A stretch of DNA of 64,000 nt from Halobellus captivus (GCF_007655485.1 NZ_VJXQ01000003.1:241742-305741), one strand, 5' to 3'. Counted from the stretch's first letter, positions 52,173 through 61,294 are shown. The notes: a model not told the origin generated them from the sequence alone. Made by a program: numbers and translations.

Positions 52173-53675
52173 CTACTCCGCCCGCACCCCGACGGCGAAC
52201 GTCTCGCTGCGCTCGTCGGTGTCGGTCGCAGTGATCAGCGATCCGCCGACCGTGAGCACGAGCGAGAGCACCATCCCGTAGAGCGCGAAGTCCCACGTGA
52301 AGTACGTCGTACCGAGGACCGTGATGCCGCCGACGGTCACCGCTGGGAGGAACACGTGCGCGACGTAGAACAGTTGCGCGCCCAGGATCCCCGCGAACAT
52401 TCCCTGTCGGGTCGTCCGCGGCCAGTAGAGCGCGACGATCACCGGGAGCGCGAGCTGGGCGTACCCGCCGAAAGCCGTGTCTCCGATCTCGACGAGCGTA
52501 CCGGGTCGGAACAGGCTGGTGACGAACGTCCCGATCGCGAAGGCGGCGACGCCGACCCTGGCGATCCACGCCTCGCGCTGCTCGGTGGCGGCGGGGTTCA
52601 CGAACGGTCGGTAGAGATCGCGCGTCAGGTACGACGATCCCGAGAGGAGCATCGAGTCCGAGGAGGACATCATCGCCGCCATCGCCCCCGCGACGACGAG
52701 CGCGGCGAACCACGCGGGCGTGTACGCGTTCAACAGCACGGGCACGACGTTCGCGCCGTCCGGGACCGACACGCCGAGGCCCGCCGCCCACGACCCGAGG
52801 AGGAACGCGGGAACGAACAGCAGCACCACGAGCACCGGCCACAGCGCGAAGGAGCGCTTCAGTACGCGGGCGTCCTTCGCGACGAAGAAGCGCTGGTTGA
52901 TCTGCGGGAACATCGCGACGCCGAAGGCGATCGTCACGGCCTGGGCGATCATCCACTGCGGCGAGTAGACCCCGCCGCCGAGACTGAGGAATTCGGGGTT
53001 CGTCTCCGCGAGCGACGCCGACACCGCGTCGAGACCGCCCGCCGCCGAGAGCACCCAGCCGACGGCGATCCAGACGATCCCGAGCATGAACACGCCCTGG
53101 ATCGTGTCCGTCCAGGCGACGCCGCGGAGGCCCGCGAGGACGACGTAGACGATCATGAACAGCGTGATGCCCGCCGCGCCGATCCAGTACGGGACGGTCC
53201 CGTTCGTCAGCCCGACGATCGCCTCGCCCGCGCCCATCTGCTGGAGCATCACGTACGGGAACAGCCAGAAGATCGAGACGCCCGCGACGAGCGCGCGAAG
53301 TCGCTTCGAGCCGAACCGATCACCGAGCATCTCCCCGAGAGTGACGTAGCCCTGCGCTTTCCCGATCAGCCACTGCCGGTAGCCGATCACGTACCAGAGA
53401 ATCGCGAAGAGGATCCCGTCCATCACCCCCATCACGAGGATCCACTCGGGCCCGGCCGCGTACGCGAGGTTCGGCCCGCCGAAGAACGTGAACGCCGAGA
53501 GCAGCGTCGCGAACGTCGTAAAGAGGAGTACGCCCGTTCCGATCGATCGACTCGCGAGGTAGTAGTCCTCGGCGTCGCGGCCGGTCAGTCGGTACGCGAG
53601 GACGCCCACGGTGAGCGCCACCACGAGATACGCGCCGATGACGCCGAGTTGCACGAGGAGCGCCGACTCAGCCAT
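52173..53675 (-). CDS. Sodium:solute symporter (SSS family)
   Basis: A 500-residue SSS-family permease with about 13 helices. FATLLSAFTFFGGPNLAYAAG near residues 55-75 and GAMAAMMSSSDSMLLSGSSYL around 315-335 are the substrate and sodium-site signatures of the family. Substrate cannot be named; pantothenate, acetate, proline and small organic acids are common. It is translated after an 8-bp overlapping DUF3311 gene, a pair repeatedly found together and probably forming one transporter unit. Confidence 0.92.
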   Translation of the reverse strand: MAESALLVQLGVIGAYLVVALTVGVLAYRLTGRDAEDYYLASRSIGTGVLLFTTFATLLSAFTFFGGPNLAYAAGPEWILVMGVMDGILFAILWYVIGYRQWLIGKAQGYVTLGEMLGDRFGSKRLRALVAGVSIFWLFPYVMLQQMGAGEAIVGLTNGTVPYWIGAAGITLFMIVYVVLAGLRGVAWTDTIQGVFMLGIVWIAVGWVLSAAGGLDAVSASLAETNPEFLSLGGGVYSPQWMIAQAVTIAFGVAMFPQINQRFFVAKDARVLKRSFALWPVLVVLLFVPAFLLGSWAAGLGVSVPDGANVVPVLLNAYTPAWFAALVVAGAMAAMMSSSDSMLLSGSSYLTRDLYRPFVNPAATEQREAWIARVGVAAFAIGTFVTSLFRPGTLVEIGDTAFGGYAQLALPVIVALYWPRTTRQGMFAGILGAQLFYVAHVFLPAVTVGGITVLGTTYFTWDFALYGMVLSLVLTVGGSLITATDTDERSETFAVGVRAE

Positions 53676-53901
53676 CGAAGCCCACCTCGTCGGGTTCGAC
53701 GTTCATCAAGCGGTCCCATCCCCTGCGAGTGAACAGCGCGAACGTCAGCGATGCGAGTCCCATCCACCCGATGTGCCACCACAGCCAGAGGGGAAGTCCG
53801 AGCCACGTCCTCGCGTCGCCCCAGAGGAACCACGGGATTGCGAATGCGACGAGCACTCCGAACACGCCGATCCAGAGATAATCCGTCTTCTGTCTCTCCA
53901 T
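53668..53901 (-). CDS. DUF3311 small membrane subunit of the symporter
   Basis: A 77-residue protein with two hydrophobic segments (LWIGVFGVLVAFAIPWFLWG near 9-28 and WLWWHIGWMGLASLTFALF near 39-57) and a short acidic tail. This matches DUF3311, regularly encoded just before SSS-family symporters. The 8-bp overlap with the symporter start shows translational coupling. GAGGAG lies about 10 nt before the ATG, and an AT-rich TACATATACC-type box is upstream. Confidence 0.85.
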   Translation of the reverse strand: MERQKTDYLWIGVFGVLVAFAIPWFLWGDARTWLGLPLWLWWHIGWMGLASLTFALFTRRGWDRLMNVEPDEVGFDG

Positions 53902-54225
53902 CGAAGTCTACTCCTCACTCGGTATATGTAAAAATTTCTCTTAGCACTTCGGAATGGTTGTATGAAGAAAATTATTCTCCAATACGCGACGATGGTGCCT
54001 TCTCGTTCGTGAGTCGGTCCGAGCGTCGCGCTCCCGTGAATTCCGGTTCTCTGCGGGCCATCCGGAACGCCCAGTCCGCTCTGTTCCATCCGCCCGCACT
54101 CGCGCGCGGCGCGTTGTCTCGGGTACGATAGATATTTGCCGCGAGCAGCCGTTATATAAGCACGTCATTGGGCTACCCATGACGCACATATCACCATCAT
54201 CACGCCCCTCCGGGGGTATTCATCA
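53902..54225. other. 324-bp intergenic region with two divergent promoters
   Basis: No protein-like frame: the possible short frames are basic rather than acidic. At the left end an AT-rich GTATATGTAAAAATTTC (53922-53938) holds the symporter operon promoter on the minus strand. GAAGAAAATTATTC lies near 53962. At the right end TTATATAAG (54152-54160) is a strong TATA box for dnaG, predicting a leader of about 40 nt before its ATG at 54226, unlike the leaderless genes around it. Confidence 0.6.
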
Positions 54226-55788
54226 ATGGAAGACACCGAAAAATATCTCATACACGCAGCGATCACTGCCGACGGCATCGTCGAGCGGTCCGACGTCGTC
54301 GGGGCCATCTTCGGGCAGACCGAAGGGCTCCTCGGCGACGACTTGGACCTCCGCGACCTCCAGCAGTCGTCGAAAGTCGGCCGAATCGACGTCGAAATCG
54401 ACTCGCAGAACGGCCAGTCCTTCGGGACGGTCACCATCGCGAGCAGCCTCGACAGAGTCAAGACCGCGATTCTCGCGGCCTCCCTCGAGACGATTACCCG
54501 CGTCGGGCCCTGCCGGGCCACCGTCGAAGTAACGGACATCGAAGACGTCCGCGAGGCCAAACGCCGCGAGGTCGTCGAGCGCGCGAAGGAACTCCTCTCG
54601 GGGTCGTTCGACGAGAGCGTGATCTCCTCGACGGAGATCTTAGAGGAGGTCAAAGAGAGCGTTCGGATCGAGGACATCAGCGAGTACGAGGGACTTCCGG
54701 CGGGCCCGCACGTCGCCGAATCGGACGCCGTCGTCGTCGTCGAGGGCCGCTCGGACGTCCTGACGCTCCTGAGCTACGGCATCAAGAACGCCATCGCCGT
54801 CGAGGGGACGAACGTGCCCGACGCCGTCGCGAAGCTCACTCACGAGCGGACGACCACCGCGTTCTTCGACGGCGACCGCGGCGGAGAGCTCATTCTCCGC
54901 GAGCTGACGCAGGTGGGTAACGTCGACTACGTCGCGTTCGCGCCCGAGGGACGCTCCGTCGAGGACCTCAAACGCCACGAGGTCTTCGCCGCGCTCCGCG
55001 ATAAGATGTCCATCGACGCCTACGAAGCGGACGATCCAATCGGAGTGGACGAAAACGCCGAGGCGACGTCGGACGGTGAACAGCCAGACCCTCCGCAGGG
55101 GTCGCAGACGACTGAGTCGGCGACCCCAACCGAACTGAACGAATCGATGAACGACGTCTCCGGCGACATTCCCGACGGGGCATACACCGACGTCTCTCCG
55201 GAAGATGGAGCCCACGAAGTGCACGAACCGACGTCCGATGGTGCCGGGGTGCGGGAGTCGTTCGAGCTCTCGACGAACGCCGACAACGAATTCGAGGCCG
55301 CTGCCGTCGACTCCGACGTCGCTGACGGCCGCGAAGGCGACATCGGAACTGATGAGGCGAGCACTGAGAGCACCGACGACGTCGCTGACGAAACCACTGA
55401 CGACGTCGCTGACGAAACCACCGAAGATGCCGCTGACGAAACCACCGACGACGCCGACGAGGCGGCCGATACGGCCGGTCAGCACTCTCTCAGAGACCAC
55501 GTCCGCGAGGTGATCGACGAACGCAGCGGAACGGTCCGCCTACTCGATACCGATCTCGCGATGGTCGCCGAATCGCCCGCCGAGGACGCCTTCGATGCGC
55601 TCGCGGAAGCGGAGTCCGCACCGTACGCCGTGGTCATCGACGGCACCTTCACGCAGCGCCTCCTCGACGTCGCGGCCCAGCGGGGCGTCGAACACGCCGT
55701 CGCGGAATCGACCGGCGAGTTCGTCAAGAAACCGGTCGGCGTCCGACTCCTGACGGCCGATCAGCTGGCGACGTCCGTCGCGAGCTGA
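54226..55788 (+). CDS. dnaG: Archaeal DnaG-type (TOPRIM) protein
   Basis: A 520-residue archaeal DnaG. The TOPRIM domain has VVVVEGRSDVL (residues 169-179, Glu173) and FFDGDRGGEL (214-222; the D-x-D pair D215/D217). Residues about 270-425 form a long acidic, disordered insertion with 8-residue DDVADETT repeats before a short C-terminal domain (about 428-520, HSLRDHVREVIDERSGTVRLL...). In archaea DnaG is associated with the exosome and can synthesise primers in vitro. The N-terminal 160 residues match the archaeal-specific domain. An unusually long leader may precede it (see the intergenic entry). Confidence 0.95.
   Translation: MEDTEKYLIHAAITADGIVERSDVVGAIFGQTEGLLGDDLDLRDLQQSSKVGRIDVEIDSQNGQSFGTVTIASSLDRVKTAILAASLETITRVGPCRATVEVTDIEDVREAKRREVVERAKELLSGSFDESVISSTEILEEVKESVRIEDISEYEGLPAGPHVAESDAVVVVEGRSDVLTLLSYGIKNAIAVEGTNVPDAVAKLTHERTTTAFFDGDRGGELILRELTQVGNVDYVAFAPEGRSVEDLKRHEVFAALRDKMSIDAYEADDPIGVDENAEATSDGEQPDPPQGSQTTESATPTELNESMNDVSGDIPDGAYTDVSPEDGAHEVHEPTSDGAGVRESFELSTNADNEFEAAAVDSDVADGREGDIGTDEASTESTDDVADETTDDVADETTEDAADETTDDADEAADTAGQHSLRDHVREVIDERSGTVRLLDTDLAMVAESPAEDAFDALAEAESAPYAVVIDGTFTQRLLDVAAQRGVEHAVAESTGEFVKKPVGVRLLTADQLATSVAS
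55375..55462 (+). repeat. 24-bp in-frame tandem repeat in dnaG
   Basis: Units at 55375, 55399 and 55423, with a partial fourth at 55447, share GACGACGTCGCTGACGAAAC and encode DDVADETT, DDVADETT, EDAADETT, DDADEA. The array sits in the acidic linker and its length probably varies between strains. Confidence 0.9.
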
Positions 55789-55792
55789 TCGG

Positions 55793-55879
55793 GAGTATCG
55801 TAACACCTCCTCGATTTCTCGCCTGATCGTCCGTCGAGACGCTAGGTACCGTTACGATACTCTCGATGAATCCGAGAGT
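55793..55879. terminator. Inverted repeats between convergent dnaG and GNAT genes
   Basis: GAGTATCGTAAC (55793-55804) and GTTACGATACTC (55851-55862) are perfect 12-nt complements around 46 nt. A second, smaller hairpin ACTCTCG/CGAGAGT (55859-55865 and 55873-55879, 7-nt loop) overlaps the right arm, so the two structures are mutually exclusive. Placed between convergent stops (55788 and 55906), this may be a bidirectional terminator or switch-like 3' element. Confidence 0.5.
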
Positions 55880-55905
55880 GCGCCACGTTGCGAATTGTCC
55901 CTCCC

Positions 55906-56484
55906 TTAGCACTCCTCGGGAACGTCGTAGGCGTACACGGCCGCGTCGACCGTTCTCGGTTCGGGATTCCGCGTTTCGCTTTCGACATTCCACGCTTCGT
56001 TTTCGACGTTCCGCTCGCCAGCGTCCCGCCCGCGACCTCCCGCGTCGACCTCGAAGAACTCCGGCTGTCGGCCGATCTCTCTGAACCCCACTGACTCGTA
56101 GAGCGCCCGAGCGGGGTCGTTGCCGACGGCGACCGTCAACGTCATCCGCGTGCCCGGTTCCAGGCGCTCGATGACGGCTTCGAGTAAGGCCCGCCCGCGA
56201 CCCTCCCGGCGGTAGGTCGGATGGACGACCAGTTCCGCGAGGTGGCCGTCACCGACGACCAGGGCGTACCCCACCGGGCGATTGCCGGTTCGATCCGCAC
56301 TCTCCGTCACTCGGGCTCTCACACGCTCACGCCTCGGTCGGTTTCTCAGGTGAGTGGGATCGACAGAGACCAGACAGGTTCCCAGCGACGCGAACGAAGC
56401 GAGCAGTTGGGGAGCGGGCGCGACGAGATGAGACTGGAGTTCGCTGAGGGCGTCGATATCCGTTGGACGAGCGGGACGGATCAT
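55906..56484 (-). CDS. GNAT N-acetyltransferase with repeat-derived C terminus
   Basis: A 192-residue GNAT starting MIRPARPTDIDALSELQSHL. The acetyl-CoA motif is VVHPTYRREGRGRALLEAVI near residues 88-107, followed by NDPARALYESVGFREIGRQPEFFEV. After the fold ends (about 150) comes a tail GRDAGERNVENEAWNVESETRNPEPR, encoded by two tandem 21-bp units (TTCCGCGTTTCGCTTTCGAC at 55977 and its variant at 55998), then VDAAVYAYDVPEEC. Substrate unknown. ATG 56484 is chosen over a TTG three codons earlier. Convergent with dnaG. Confidence 0.82.
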   Translation of the reverse strand: MIRPARPTDIDALSELQSHLVAPAPQLLASFASLGTCLVSVDPTHLRNRPRRERVRARVTESADRTGNRPVGYALVVGDGHLAELVVHPTYRREGRGRALLEAVIERLEPGTRMTLTVAVGNDPARALYESVGFREIGRQPEFFEVDAGGRGRDAGERNVENEAWNVESETRNPEPRTVDAAVYAYDVPEEC

Positions 56485-56508
56485 AGTGGGCAACGTATCG
56501 GAGTCAGT

Positions 56509-57813
56509 TCACAGCAGCACGATCGCGGCGACCGCGCTGAGGACCGCGCCGACGAGGGTCGCGGCGAAGTTGACGGCTTCGTTGCCGAACCGCGGGCCTT
56601 CGACGGTCGCGCCCAGAACGCTGTCGGCGGTCATCCCGAGGAAGCCACCGACGGCGACGACGGCCGCGCCGAGCGGCGAGACCTCCGGAAGAAGTCCCAG
56701 CGCGACGGCGGCGACGACGGCCGCGCCCAGCAGGCCGAACACCTCTCCTTGCCAGGTGACGCCGCCGTCGGTTCCCGGCGAAACGGGCTCGAAGGTGGTG
56801 ATGAGCCGCGGGTTGTCGTACAGGCCGCCGAGTTCGGAGGAGAGTGTGTCACTCAGCGCGGCCGCCATCGACCCGGCGAAGGCGTACTGAAAGACGGCCC
56901 CGTCGACCGGTATCGACCGGCTGGCCGCGAAGCAGATCACGCAGATGAGCGCAACGGCGGCGTTGCCGAGGACGTTCCCCGTCCCGCGGGCCCCCTCGTT
57001 CTCCTCGGCGATGCCGCGGCGCTTCTTCTCGTCGTACTTGAACTTCGTCGAGAGCGACCCGACGCCGAAGAAGCTGATGAGAACCGCGAACCAGCCGATG
57101 CCGCCGAAGACGATCACGAGGAGTCCGAGCAGGACGCCCGAGAGCATTCCGGCGACGGAGGCCGCACCGAGCGCGTACGACACGTAGCCGAGAGCAACTG
57201 TGACGGCCAGCGCGGCGGCGACGTCGACGGTCCCCACCGCGAGCGCGAGCGCGTCGAACAGCCACAGCAGCATTCCGGTCGAGAGCATCACGAGCGGATC
57301 GTCGCGCTCGAAGAGCATCTCTCTGAACAGCGCGGCGACGAGGGTTCCGGCGACGGCGAGAAACACGAACCGCGGGACGAGAACCGGCTCTGCGGACATC
57401 GACGCGACCGTCGTTTGTCCGGCGACGCCTGCGAGGCTCCCGGCTACGACGAAGCCAGCCGCGCCGAGAAACGGGTTGTTCGTCGTTTCGGCGACGAGTC
57501 GCTTGCCGAGGTTCCCGTAGGCGAGGACCAGCACGGCGGCGACGAACAGGGTGACCGGGAGCCCGATCTCGGTCGCTAGCAGGGCGAGACCGGCGGCCGC
57601 GAGCGCGAAGCCGGTCAGGCCGTTTAGCCGCCCCTCGCGCCGGTCGGCCGGTCGGGCGAATAACTCGAACAGCGGTCCGTCGCTGACGCCGAACGCTGCG
57701 AGGACCGCGACCGCGGCGAACGGGGCGAACGCCGCCCGCCCGAGTACCGGGGCGGCCACCGCCAGGGTCCCCACCAGGGCGAATCCGCTCGCCCGCCGGA
57801 GCGTCGGTTGCAC
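56509..57813 (-). CDS. DUF92 membrane protein, VTE6/dolichol-kinase-like
   Basis: A 434-residue membrane protein with about 12 helices. The C-terminal about 230 residues are a DUF92 domain: [20 protein letters not shown] near 255-275, and [21 protein letters not shown] near 320-340, both hallmarks. DUF92 includes plant VTE6 (phytyl-phosphate kinase) and is related to CTP-dependent polyprenol kinases, so a role in polyprenol/dolichol phosphate metabolism is plausible. The extra N-terminal half is hydrophobic and unassigned. GTG 57813 is chosen because [14 protein letters not shown] leads into helix 1. It is divergent from the NgBR-like subunit gene. Confidence 0.85.
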   Translation of the reverse strand: MQPTLRRASGFALVGTLAVAAPVLGRAAFAPFAAVAVLAAFGVSDGPLFELFARPADRREGRLNGLTGFALAAAGLALLATEIGLPVTLFVAAVLVLAYGNLGKRLVAETTNNPFLGAAGFVVAGSLAGVAGQTTVASMSAEPVLVPRFVFLAVAGTLVAALFREMLFERDDPLVMLSTGMLLWLFDALALAVGTVDVAAALAVTVALGYVSYALGAASVAGMLSGVLLGLLVIVFGGIGWFAVLISFFGVGSLSTKFKYDEKKRRGIAEENEGARGTGNVLGNAAVALICVICFAASRSIPVDGAVFQYAFAGSMAAALSDTLSSELGGLYDNPRLITTFEPVSPGTDGGVTWQGEVFGLLGAAVVAAVALGLLPEVSPLGAAVVAVGGFLGMTADSVLGATVEGPRFGNEAVNFAATLVGAVLSAVAAIVLL

Positions 57814-57987
57814 ACCCCCGGATACCGCCGACGCGCACTTAACCCTCCCGACATCCGGTCCCGCGGTTTGCTGACGCTCGATCCGGCGGTCCTGCGCTGC
57901 CTCCGCTCGCGATTTCGAGAACCGACGCCGTCCGACGCATCGAATCGAACCCGGAGGCCTATATCGGTTCGCGCCGGAGGGATGGCT

Positions 57988-58596
57988 GTGGGACTGTACG
58001 ATCGCTATCTTGCCCTCCGCCACCGCCTCCACGAGGCCGACCCGCCCGCGCACGTCGCCGTCGTCATCACCGAGCGCGACCTCCTCGAACAGGGGGCCTA
58101 CGGCACGCTTGCGTCGTTTCTCGACTGGGCGTTCGAGTACGGCGCGGCGCGTGTCACGGTCTCGGTGAGCGTGCTCGATGAGTCCGTGGTCCCGACGCTC
58201 TCGCGGGAGCTACGCGCGATCGACGCGCCGCGTCCGGTCGCCGTCCGCGAACCGGGAGACACGGAGCGCGCCGACGCGCCCGTTCGGATCAACATCGGCC
58301 TCGGCGGCAAGCGGGAGTTCGCGGCGGCCGTCCAGCGGATCGCCGAGTCGGTCGAGGACGGCGAACTCACGCCCGAGTCGGTCGACGCCGAGACGGTCGA
58401 AGAGCGGCTGGTGTTCGACGACGAGCCCGATCTGCTCATCAAGACCGGGGCCGAGCGGCTTTCGGACTTTCTCATCTGGCAGTCGGTGTACGCTGAACTG
58501 TACTTCACCGACGTCAATTGGCGGGACTTCCGGCGTCGAGACTACCTCCGAGCCGTCCTCGACTACCAGAACCGTCAGCGGCGGTTCGGTCGGTGA
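57988..58596 (+). CDS. Non-catalytic NgBR-like cis-prenyltransferase subunit
   Basis: A 202-residue homologue of undecaprenyl diphosphate synthase with the same strand order but no catalytic motif: where active enzymes have the D-G-N-R-R-[YW]-A loop it reads [15 protein letters not shown], and the R-x-G-G-[ED] region is [15 protein letters not shown]. It keeps the C-terminal block ([20 protein letters not shown]), ending NRQRRFGR, which contains the R-x-G motif important for chain-elongation activity. The catalytic partner at 58737 lacks that motif. This is the division of labour of eukaryotic DHDDS/NgBR. GGAGG lies 7 nt before the GTG 57988; an ATG at 57982 is the alternative. Convergent with uppS. 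Confidence 0.82.
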   Translation: MGLYDRYLALRHRLHEADPPAHVAVVITERDLLEQGAYGTLASFLDWAFEYGAARVTVSVSVLDESVVPTLSRELRAIDAPRPVAVREPGDTERADAPVRINIGLGGKREFAAAVQRIAESVEDGELTPESVDAETVEERLVFDDEPDLLIKTGAERLSDFLIWQSVYAELYFTDVNWRDFRRRDYLRAVLDYQNRQRRFGR

Positions 58597-58693
58597 GTCG
58601 CGTTCGCGGCCGCTCCCGTGGTTGACGGTCGCCGCACAATCCGCGTGCTCGCGAACGCTCACCGTGGTCACCCGTCATCGTGGCCGCCCGTCA

Positions 58694-58755
58694 CCGTTCA
58701 GTGCGCTCTTTGCCGTTCAGTGCGCTCGCTTGCAACTCAATCCGCGCGCTCGCCG
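58694..58755. repeat. 19-bp degenerate repeats at the uppS 3' end
   Basis: CCGTTCAGTGCGCTC occurs at 58694-58708 and 58713-58727, a 19-bp period, and a drifted copy CTCAATCCGCGCGCTCGC (58736-58753) contains the uppS stop (TCA at 58737-58739 on the plus strand). Confidence 0.65.
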
Positions 58756-59678
58756 CTCTCCGTCCCGCGCTGCCGTTCGAGTTCCGCGGCCACCTCGCGA
58801 GCGCCCGCCGAGGGGAGTTGCGTTCGCAGCCGTCCGGCGACCGTCTTCGCGTCGTCGAGTTCGGTCTCGGCCACGGCCCGCAGGAGGGCGACGGCGCGCT
58901 CGGTGCGGGACTGCTGCCAGGACTGCTCACGCGACTCGTAGGTCCTGAGGCCGCGGAGGAAATCGACTTTCGAGAACTCGGGCCAGTATGGGGCACAGAA
59001 GTAGACCGCCGCCTCGTTGCCGTTGGCGTGCCACGGCAGGAAGTTCGAGGTCCGCTCGTCGCCGCCGGTGCGGATGATGAGGTCGACGTCCCGCGTCGTG
59101 TGCTCTGCGAGTCGGGCCTCCACGGCGTCGACGTCGACGTCCCGAGGCGAAAGGTCGCCGTCGGCGACGTCGCGGGCGACGGCTCTGGCCGCGCCGAGAA
59201 GCTCCGATCGGCCGCCGTAGGCCAGCGCGATGTTCAGTCGAAGGGAGTCGTAGTCGGCCGTCCGCGACTCGGCGTAGTCGACGGCGTCGCGAACCCGCTG
59301 GGGGAGCCGTTCGAGGTCGCCGATCGCGCCGATCCGCACGCCGTTCTCGTGGACGCGGTCGGCATCGGCGAACTCGTGAAGCTTCGATTCGAGCAGATCG
59401 AAGAGCGGCTCCAACTCCCCGTCGGGCCGGTCGAAGTTCTCCGTCGAGAAGGCGTAGAGGGTGAGTTCCTCGATTTCGAGCTCCTCGCACCACTCCAGCA
59501 CTCGCTCGGTCGTCTTCGCGCCCTCTCGGTGGCCGTCTGGGGCGTCGTCGCCGCGCTCGCGGGCGTAGCGGCGATTGCCGTCCTGAATGATGGCCACGTG
59601 CGTCGGTGCCGCGTCGAGCTGTCGACGGAGCATCCGCTCGTAGGCGGCCGAAAAGCGTCGGCGGAACCACCGCATCAT
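58737..59678 (-). CDS. uppS: Cis-prenyltransferase catalytic subunit (UppS/DHDDS-like)
   Basis: A 313-residue cis-prenyltransferase. The catalytic loop HVAIIQDGNRRYARERG at residues 27-43 holds the essential Asp, EELTLYAFSTENFDRP near 71-86 is conserved, and the pyrophosphate-binding IIRTGGDERTSNFLPW follows near 200-215. The C-terminal R-x-G element found in homodimeric enzymes (RRFGG) is replaced by SREQSWQQ, so an external subunit is probably needed; the adjacent 57988 protein has it. Product is likely polyprenyl (dolichol) diphosphate for N-glycosylation. About 60 extra residues at the C terminus are acidic and helical. First Met at 59678; the next codon is also ATG. Confidence 0.92.
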   Translation of the reverse strand: MMRWFRRRFSAAYERMLRRQLDAAPTHVAIIQDGNRRYARERGDDAPDGHREGAKTTERVLEWCEELEIEELTLYAFSTENFDRPDGELEPLFDLLESKLHEFADADRVHENGVRIGAIGDLERLPQRVRDAVDYAESRTADYDSLRLNIALAYGGRSELLGAARAVARDVADGDLSPRDVDVDAVEARLAEHTTRDVDLIIRTGGDERTSNFLPWHANGNEAAVYFCAPYWPEFSKVDFLRGLRTYESREQSWQQSRTERAVALLRAVAETELDDAKTVAGRLRTQLPSAGAREVAAELERQRGTESGERAD

Positions 59679-59853
59679 ACCTGATGGGACTCCGTCCGCG
59701 GGTATGTGTCTTTTCGTTGTGATTCGTTGACGTTCGTGACGGGAGAGACGCGACGTGTTCGAGGCGAGAAACGCCGAGTGTCCGAGACGAGCGGTCGATT
59801 CACGCACACGCGGATGCGACACGGTTTTGCCACGTCCCGCGGAACCGTTGGGT

Positions 59854-61236
59854 ATGATCGGGAGACAGTTCCTCCGCGAGAACCCCGACGTGGTTCGTGC
59901 GGCCCTGGAACACAAAGGCGTCGAGGACGTCGATCTCGACCGCGTCCTCGCCGTCGACGAGGAGTGGCGCGAGCTCAAACAGCGCGGCGACGACCTCCGA
60001 CACGAGCGCAACGAGATTTCCTCGAAGATCGGCGATCTGAAGGCCGCCGGTGACGACGACGCGGCCGACGAAGCCATCGAGCGCTCTCAGGAACTCAAAG
60101 CCGAACTCGACGACGTCGAGGTTCGCGCCGAGGAGTTGGAGGCAGAACTCGAAGCGGCACTTCTGGAGATCCCCCAGATCCCCGACGACGACGTCCCGAT
60201 CGGCGAGGACGAAGACGAGAACGTCGAGCGACGTCGCGAGGGGTTCGACGACCTCCGGACCCTTCCGGAGGCGATCACGCCGCACTACGACCTCGGCGAA
60301 GAACTCGAAATCCTGGATTTCGAACGCGGCGCGAAAGTGACCGGCGGCGGCTTCTACTTCACGAAGGGCGACGGCGCGCGCCTCGAACACGCACTGGTGC
60401 AGTTTATGCTCGACGTGCACCGCGAACAGGGATATACGGACATCTTCCCGCCGATTCCGGTAAACTCGCGATCGATGATCGGCACCGGGCAGTTCCCGAA
60501 GTTCACCGAGGACGCCTACCGCATCGGCGGCGCGAACGAGGACCCGTGGGACGACGACGATCTGTGGCTCTGTCCGACGGCGGAGGTCCCGGTGACGAAC
60601 ATGTACCGCGACGAGATCCTGCTTGACGACGATCTGCCGCTCAAACTGCAGGCGTACACGCCCAACTTCCGACGCGAGGCGGGCGAGCACGGAACCGAAA
60701 CCCGCGGGATCGTCCGCGTCCACCAGTTCAACAAGGTCGAGATGGTGAACTTCGTCCGGCCATCGGAGAGCGACGAGCGCTTCGAGGGCCTCGTCGACGA
60801 GGCCGAAGAAGTGCTCCGTCGGCTCGAACTCCCCTACCGGATCTTGGAGATGTGCACGGGCGATCTGGGGTTCACCCAGCGCAAGAAGTACGACATCGAG
60901 GTGTGGGCTCCGGCGGACGAGATGGAAGACGGACCAGCGGAGGGCGGCCGCTGGCTCGAAGTCTCGTCGGTCTCGAACTTCGGCGACTTCCAGGCGCGGC
61001 GGGCGGGGCTTCGGTACCGCCCCGAGCGGCACGAATCCGCGGAGTATCTCCACACGCTGAACGGGTCGGGCCTCGCGATCCCCCGCGTGATGGTCGCCAT
61101 CTTGGAGTACTACCAGAACGACGACGGGACGGTGACAGTCCCCGAGGCGCTCCGGCCGTATATGGGCGGCATCGAGGTCATCGAGGGCCACGACCCCGTC
61201 GGCGAGTCCGCCGTCGGTGCTGGCAAGCGGGACTGA
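59854..61236 (+). CDS. serS: Seryl-tRNA synthetase (bacterial/eukaryal type)
   Basis: A 460-residue class II SerRS. Residues 1-115 form the helical arm that grips tRNA (ERNEISSKIGDLKAAGD, KAELDDVEVRAEELEAELEAAL). The catalytic core has the TAEVPVTNMYRDEIL block (motif 2 region FRREAGEHGTETRGIVRVHQF near 280-300) and motif 3 SGLAIPRVMVAILEYYQ near 418-434. It is the common SerRS, not the rare methanogen type with a zinc site. ATG 59854 starts MIGRQFLRENPDVV, as in the family. It is divergent from uppS. Confidence 0.97.
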   Translation: MIGRQFLRENPDVVRAALEHKGVEDVDLDRVLAVDEEWRELKQRGDDLRHERNEISSKIGDLKAAGDDDAADEAIERSQELKAELDDVEVRAEELEAELEAALLEIPQIPDDDVPIGEDEDENVERRREGFDDLRTLPEAITPHYDLGEELEILDFERGAKVTGGGFYFTKGDGARLEHALVQFMLDVHREQGYTDIFPPIPVNSRSMIGTGQFPKFTEDAYRIGGANEDPWDDDDLWLCPTAEVPVTNMYRDEILLDDDLPLKLQAYTPNFRREAGEHGTETRGIVRVHQFNKVEMVNFVRPSESDERFEGLVDEAEEVLRRLELPYRILEMCTGDLGFTQRKKYDIEVWAPADEMEDGPAEGGRWLEVSSVSNFGDFQARRAGLRYRPERHESAEYLHTLNGSGLAIPRVMVAILEYYQNDDGTVTVPEALRPYMGGIEVIEGHDPVGESAVGAGKRD

Positions 61237-61294
61237 ACCTGTCTCGCTTGCGCAGTAGTCGACTATTTTCACCCGTTTCTTCGACGTGTGTGCT

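Noticed and set aside
53941-54189. An 82-codon minus-strand gene between the symporter and dnaG
   Set aside because: Predicted product is Arg-rich and basic, opposite to the acidic proteome, and lies over two promoter regions.
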